This document shows, one piece after another, positions 5,089 to 7,513 of a stretch of DNA of 7,513 nt. The notes beneath the pieces were generated by a model. It was not told the DNA's origin. It made no database searches and worked only from the letters and a program-made list of their open reading frames with translations. Every line of letters begins with the position of its first letter. Positions within the stretch are counted from its first letter, which is position 1. Source of the stretch: Nitrosomaritimum sp049414205 (lineage in GTDB: Archaea; Thermoproteota; Nitrososphaeria; Nitrososphaerales; Nitrosopumilaceae); contig JBMSGE010000061.1 of the NCBI GenBank assembly GCA_049414205.1, positions 1-7,513 on the forward strand, written 5' to 3'. The translations under genes were made by a program, and so were the position numbers.

Positions 5089-5196
5089 ATGACATCGTAC
5101 TGTATCTTTTGCTCGTTTGCAGGTCAAACCCAAGAAGAGTTAACACATCACTTTGTAACCTGTCAAGGCAAATCAAAGAAAAAACTAATCTGGTAA
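5089..5196 (+). CDS. 35-residue zinc-finger peptide
   Basis: ATG at 5089 opens 35 codons ending at TAA 5194-5196. MTSYCIFCSFAGQTQEELTH carries Cys5 and Cys8, followed by His20-His21 and Cys25, then a basic tail GKSKKKLIW. C-x2-C-x11/12-H-x3/4-C is a classic single zinc-finger spacing (C2HC), with hydrophobic residues at the finger core (Phe10, Leu18, Phe22). It is likely cytoplasmic and could bind nucleic acid or a protein. An AGGTGA five bases upstream and a box A give an unusually good start context for so short a gene. A 75-codon frame on the opposite strand (5006-5233) covers it but has no recognisable features, so the plus-strand reading is preferred. Confidence 0.7.
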   Translation: MTSYCIFCSFAGQTQEELTHHFVTCQGKSKKKLIW

Positions 5197-5200
5197 CGCC

Positions 5201-5211
5201 TCTCTTTTTTT
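5201..5211 (+). terminator. T-rich terminator after the zinc-finger peptide gene
   Basis: TCTC followed by seven T (5205-5211) begins four bases after the TAA at 5194-5196. Archaeal RNA polymerase stops at such T-runs without needing a hairpin. Confidence 0.5.
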
Positions 5212-5301
5212 GCAAAATTGTGTAATTTTCCACTACAGCCAGCTTGAAGATAATTTCATGGTTAATCTTATTTACTAAAATCGACCTTTGATGGTTTACT
5301 C

Positions 5302-5388
5302 ATGAAGCTACAAGAATCAATACTTCAACATTTACTCATAGTGGACTCAGAAGAGAAGGTTCTAGAGATTGAAGAGTATGACTGTTAA
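5302..5388 (+). CDS. Doubtful acidic 28-residue ORF
   Basis: ATG at 5302 opens 28 codons to TAA 5386-5388. The peptide begins MKLQESILQHLLIVDSEEKV and ends with EYDC. It is amphipathic and acidic, unlike the Ile/Lys/Phe-rich noise of the surrounding DNA. TTTACTAAAA (5271-5280) lies about 26 bases upstream, where box A should be. The stop touches the box A of the next gene. It is short enough to be chance. Confidence 0.3.
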   Translation: MKLQESILQHLLIVDSEEKVLEIEEYDC

Positions 5389-5397
5389 TTTAAAAAT
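5389..5397 (+). promoter_or_regulatory. Box A of the membrane-anchored CxxCxGxG gene
   Basis: TTTAAAAAT is centred 26 bases before the GTG at 5419, one of the best box A matches in the window. It supports the GTG start and a leaderless mRNA. Confidence 0.5.
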
Positions 5398-5418
5398 AAT
5401 AAATCTAGAACCAAAATA

Positions 5419-5619
5419 GTGGATTATCAGTTAGGTGTTTTTCTTTCAGTATGGATAATTTTAGGGACTGTTGTTGGAATTATGTTAATTCGGCGTTATC
5501 GGAATAAAAGCCAGCCAGCAAATCAAATATGCAGTCAGTGCAATGGTATGGGTTTTAGCATGTCTGCGAATCCATCACCTCCACCTTGTTTGAATTGTGA
5601 TGGATCAGGGTATTTGTGA
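5419..5619 (+). CDS. Single-pass membrane protein with two DnaJ-type CxxCxGxG motifs
   Basis: GTG at 5419 to TGA 5617-5619, 66 residues. Residues 5-24 (LGVFLSVWIILGTVVGIMLI) form one membrane helix, followed by RRYRNK, so the C-terminal part should lie in the cytoplasm. That part has two motifs: Cys38-SQ-Cys41-N-Gly43-M-Gly45 and Cys57-LN-Cys60-D-Gly62-S-Gly64, separated by a Pro/Ser-rich loop. Together they make one zinc site like half of the DnaJ cysteine-rich domain. There is no J domain, so it is not a co-chaperone in the full sense; a membrane-tethered zinc module for protein binding is the simplest reading. T-rich sequence follows the stop (5642-5660). The downstream gene has its own upstream region, so no operon is evident. 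Confidence 0.75.
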   Translation: MDYQLGVFLSVWIILGTVVGIMLIRRYRNKSQPANQICSQCNGMGFSMSANPSPPPCLNCDGSGYL

Positions 5620-5641
5620 GTAATATTCATCATCCCACATA

Positions 5642-5660
5642 GATTTTTAGTTTTTTAATT
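5642..5660 (+). terminator. T-rich terminator region
   Basis: Runs of five and six T within ATTTTTAGTTTTTTAATTT follow the gene ending at 5619 by about 23 bases. No hairpin is needed in archaea, and none is obvious. Confidence 0.4.
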
Positions 5661-5707
5661 TATGAGAAATGACAAGTTTTTTATTTTTGCCAAAAATTGT
5701 TTGATCA

Positions 5708-6559
5708 ATGAAAATGCACAGTAAACCCATTTTCTCGCTATTGGCAGTTTTCACAATTGCCATGACGCTAGGCATGTCTAATGCATTTGCCGAAGTCGCA
5801 ACTGTCAGTGTTCCGCAAGGGACATCTGTTCCAGGATGTGAGGCAACAAACGAGTGTTACATACCATACGAGATAACAATCAATGTAGGCGAAGAAGTTA
5901 CATGGTCAAACGATGACTCTGCAGCTCATACAGTAACTGCAGGAAGTGCGGCTGATGGACCATCAGGCGCATTTGACAGCAGTCTGTTTATGGCAGCAAC
6001 AACTTTCTCTCACACATTTGAAGAAGCAGGTACCTTTCCTTACTTTTGCATGGTTCATCCATGGATGGAGGGAATCGTAAATGTTGGAACGGCAGAAGTA
6101 ACCACAACAAGCACACCACAGCCTGAATTAATCTCAGAGAAACCTACAGAAGAATCTCAAGTTTCAGTAACTTTAGATCATGAAATTTCAGGTGGGCAAG
6201 TAACAAGCATGACAGCTGATGGAAGCCAAAATTCCGTAATCTTAGAAATCGATTCAACGAATGATGGTCAAATCACAATCACATTACCAAGAGATGTTGT
6301 TGATGCAACAGTTGGTGATGAAGATGACGAATTTTTTGTCCTAGTTGACAATGAAGAAGTTACCTTTGAGGAAACAAAAACATCTACAGACAGAACACTA
6401 ACTGTAGAATTTCCTGCAGGAGCAGAAACCATTGAGATTATTGGCACCTTTGCCATTCCAGAATTTGGAACAATTGCAGCCATGATCTTAGTAATTGCAA
6501 TAGTTTCAATAATTGCAATCACTGCAAAGACAAAACTTAGTGTAATGCCAAGAATATAG
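5708..6559 (+). CDS. Plastocyanin-like type 1 copper protein with PEFG C-terminal sorting signal
   Basis: This 283-residue exported protein has a signal peptide (1-28, cleavage after AFA). A cupredoxin domain (about 30-127) has type 1 copper ligands His74 (SAAHTV), Cys114, His117 and Met120 in YFCMVHPWMEG. An extra Cys44/Cys50 pair may form a disulfide. After a Thr/Pro-rich linker (about 128-150) comes a beta-rich domain (150-247) typical of thaumarchaeal PEFG proteins. PEFG (251-254) follows, then a membrane helix (about 256-272) and a short basic tail, i.e. a PEFG-CTERM signal for processing and anchoring by an archaeosortase. Ammonia-oxidising archaea carry many such proteins, thought to shuttle electrons in place of cytochrome c outside the membrane. 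Start: ATG 5708; ATG 5714 is also possible. T/A-rich 5677-5688 sits at the box A position. The gene is complete and convergent with TauE/SafE. Confidence 0.92.
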   Translation: MKMHSKPIFSLLAVFTIAMTLGMSNAFAEVATVSVPQGTSVPGCEATNECYIPYEITINVGEEVTWSNDDSAAHTVTAGSAADGPSGAFDSSLFMAATTFSHTFEEAGTFPYFCMVHPWMEGIVNVGTAEVTTTSTPQPELISEKPTEESQVSVTLDHEISGGQVTSMTADGSQNSVILEIDSTNDGQITITLPRDVVDATVGDEDDEFFVLVDNEEVTFEETKTSTDRTLTVEFPAGAETIEIIGTFAIPEFGTIAAMILVIAIVSIIAITAKTKLSVMPRI

Positions 6560-6627
6560 AGAATATTTCATCTCTTTTCTTTTTATTTTCTCATATAACC
6601 AAACTCTCAATGAAAATATTTTTACAC
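6560..6627. terminator. Convergent intergenic region with T-rich terminator
   Basis: The 68 bases between two convergent genes hold a pyrimidine-rich stretch (6568-6592, mostly T with some C), which fits termination of the plus-strand cupredoxin gene. On the minus strand only short T-runs are present (around 6612-6622), a weaker signal for the transporter gene. Confidence 0.5.
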
Positions 6628-7425
6628 TTAGAAAAGTAATGTTCTTGCCAAAATGTATGCAGAAATTACAAAAAGTACTACTGCAAATATTTTACCTAGT
6701 GCTTCTTTTGGTATCTTGTCAGTCAACCTTACTCCAAAAAGACCACCCATTACTCCTCCTACTACGAACAAAACAGCAATAAGAACATCCACATGTCCTC
6801 CAACAAAATAGTTGCTAGCCGTTGTCAGCCCAAATGCACTGACTGACACTAGCGATGTCCCTATTGCTTCTACGATGTTCAGCCCTCCGGAATACATTAG
6901 AGTAGGAACAATCAAGAATCCTCCGCCTATTCCAAAATAACCAGCAAGGGTTCCAACAAAAAATCCCGATAAAGGAATATTCTTCTTTGATAACATTACA
7001 ATTGACTGTCTGCCAGAGCTTTGTACATCATATTTTGCAGTTTTTCTCCTTAACATCAGAATTCCAACCACGCCCATGAACAATGCAAAGAACATTAACA
7101 AATTCTCGGAGGGTGTAAGTAATCCCAATTGAGCCCCCAACAAGGTTCCACCTAATCCAGGTATTGCAAATGTAAGACCTATTCTAAGTCGAACGTTGTT
7201 TTTTCTTTTGTGAGCTAGCAAATTTATTGCAGCAATTGTTCCCACAGCTAATGCAGATGTTCCTATTGCGACATGAACATCTTTTACTCCAACAACATAC
7301 AACAATAATGGAACCGCAAGGACAGAACCACCTCCGCCAAGCAATCCCAAGCTGAGTCCTACTGCCATTCCTGACAAAATGGAAAGAAAAATTACCAGTG
7401 GATCTAAAATATACTCAACTGGCAT
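6628..7425 (-). CDS. TauE/SafE family membrane transporter
   Basis: This 265-residue polytopic membrane protein belongs to the TauE/SafE (former DUF81) family of anion permeases or exporters. The two-fold internal repeat is clear: GLLGGGGSVLAVPLL (28-42) with AIGTSALAVG (53-62), and GYFGIGGGFLIVPTL (162-176) with AIGTSLVSVS (187-196). About eight hydrophobic segments are visible, with a cytoplasmic-type basic loop in the middle (RRKTAKYDVQSSGRQ, 126-140). Family members move sulfite, sulfoacetate, taurine-derived or other organic anions; the substrate here cannot be read from sequence. The ATG at 7425 overlaps the upstream gene by eleven bases and is preceded, after eight bases, by AGGTG (7438-7434), a good SD inside the upstream gene. 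This indicates coupled translation in a two-gene (or longer) operon. The length is normal and the gene is intact. Confidence 0.9.
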   Translation of the reverse strand: MPVEYILDPLVIFLSILSGMAVGLSLGLLGGGGSVLAVPLLLYVVGVKDVHVAIGTSALAVGTIAAINLLAHKRKNNVRLRIGLTFAIPGLGGTLLGAQLGLLTPSENLLMFFALFMGVVGILMLRRKTAKYDVQSSGRQSIVMLSKKNIPLSGFFVGTLAGYFGIGGGFLIVPTLMYSGGLNIVEAIGTSLVSVSAFGLTTASNYFVGGHVDVLIAVLFVVGGVMGGLFGVRLTDKIPKEALGKIFAVVLFVISAYILARTLLF

Positions 7426-7513
7426 CTACTGCACACCTGTTTGGTCCAATTTCCAAATCAGGCACCTCAGTTAGAACTAATCCAAGTTCCCCCTTGTTGA
7501 CTGCAATGATTTT
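7415..7513 (-). CDS. 3' end of the gene upstream of TauE/SafE, truncated by the window
   Basis: On the minus strand a frame is open from the window edge (7513) to TGA at 7417-7415 and encodes 32 residues: KIIAVNKGELGLVLTEVPDL, then EIGPNRCAVDAS. The composition is that of a normal soluble protein, and codon use is unlike random AT-rich DNA. Its stop lies inside the first codons of the TauE/SafE gene (11-base overlap), and its last codons contain that gene's SD. The two are therefore almost surely cotranscribed, and its product may work with the transporter. I do not recognise the family from this fragment. Confidence 0.7.
   Translation of the reverse strand, partial: KIIAVNKGELGLVLTEVPDLEIGPNRCAVDAS
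7434..7438 (-). promoter_or_regulatory. Shine-Dalgarno of the TauE/SafE gene
   Basis: AGGTG on the minus strand ends eight bases before the ATG at 7425, inside the upstream coding sequence. It is one of only two good SD sequences next to a start in this window, in keeping with this gene being internal to an operon. Confidence 0.6.

Noticed and set aside
5006..5233. 75-codon minus-strand ORF
   Set aside because: It overlaps the end of the 72-residue gene and all of the zinc-finger peptide, which have better start signals and a recognisable motif. The minus-strand product shows none.
5700..5709. TTGATCAA palindrome at the start of the cupredoxin gene
   Set aside because: An eight-base palindrome in AT-rich DNA is expected by chance, and it overlaps the start codon rather than the box A region.
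6268..6522. 84-codon minus-strand ORF, Ser/Thr/Val-rich
   Set aside because: It is antisense to the beta-rich and PEFG part of the cupredoxin gene. Its low-complexity composition is typical of a shadow frame.
1..7513. CRISPR array, tRNA, rRNA, insertion sequence or defence/toxin-antitoxin system
   Set aside because: No spaced repeats, cloverleaf arms, terminal inverted repeats with transposase, or recognisable effector genes were found. The only sizeable direct repeat codes for protein repeats.

Overview
The window looks like chromosomal DNA of an ammonia-oxidising archaeon of the Nitrososphaerota (Thaumarchaeota), most likely near Nitrosopumilus, Nitrosarchaeum or Nitrosotenuis. The grounds are low GC, short genes with AT-rich gaps, box A-like sequences about 25 bases before many start codons (leaderless style), a plastocyanin-like copper protein ending in a PEFG sorting signal, and secreted proteins with the Trp-rich repeat 'IPxWIKxNAxWWADGQIDDxSFVxGIxFLI'. 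The assignment rests on family knowledge; no marker gene lies in the window.

Layout. 1-222: 3' end of a small membrane protein gene (+). 223-592: AT-rich and mostly empty, with one doubtful 40-codon ORF. 593-1099: DHFR/RibD-like reductase (+). 1153-2412: secreted staphylococcal-nuclease-like protein with two Trp-rich repeats and an excalibur-like tail (+). 2413-2999: AT-rich, holding two adjacent hairpins and a 42-residue zinc-ribbon gene (2683-2811, +). 3000-3713: secreted Ig-like plus Trp-repeat protein (-). A divergent promoter region with a perfect 21-base palindrome leads to an AIM24-family gene (3847-4518, +). A 41-residue Cys/His gene lies on the minus strand (4539-4664). Then come a 72-residue basic protein (4809-5027, +), a 35-residue zinc-finger peptide (5089-5196, +), a doubtful 28-codon ORF (5302-5388, +) and a membrane-anchored protein with two CxxCxGxG motifs (5419-5619, +). 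The last part has the PEFG cupredoxin (5708-6559, +), convergent with a TauE/SafE transporter (6628-7425, -). That transporter overlaps the 3' end of another minus-strand gene running off the window (7415-7513).

Functionally the window splits into exported or envelope proteins (nuclease-like, Ig/Trp-repeat, cupredoxin, TauE/SafE) and a cluster of very small, mostly zinc-binding proteins of unknown role between 2.6 and 5.6 kb. Nearly every gene seems to have its own promoter; the only clear operon is the TauE/SafE pair. I see no CRISPR array, tRNA, rRNA, transposase or recognisable defence system. The least described content is the micro-zinc-protein cluster and the palindromes beside box A elements.
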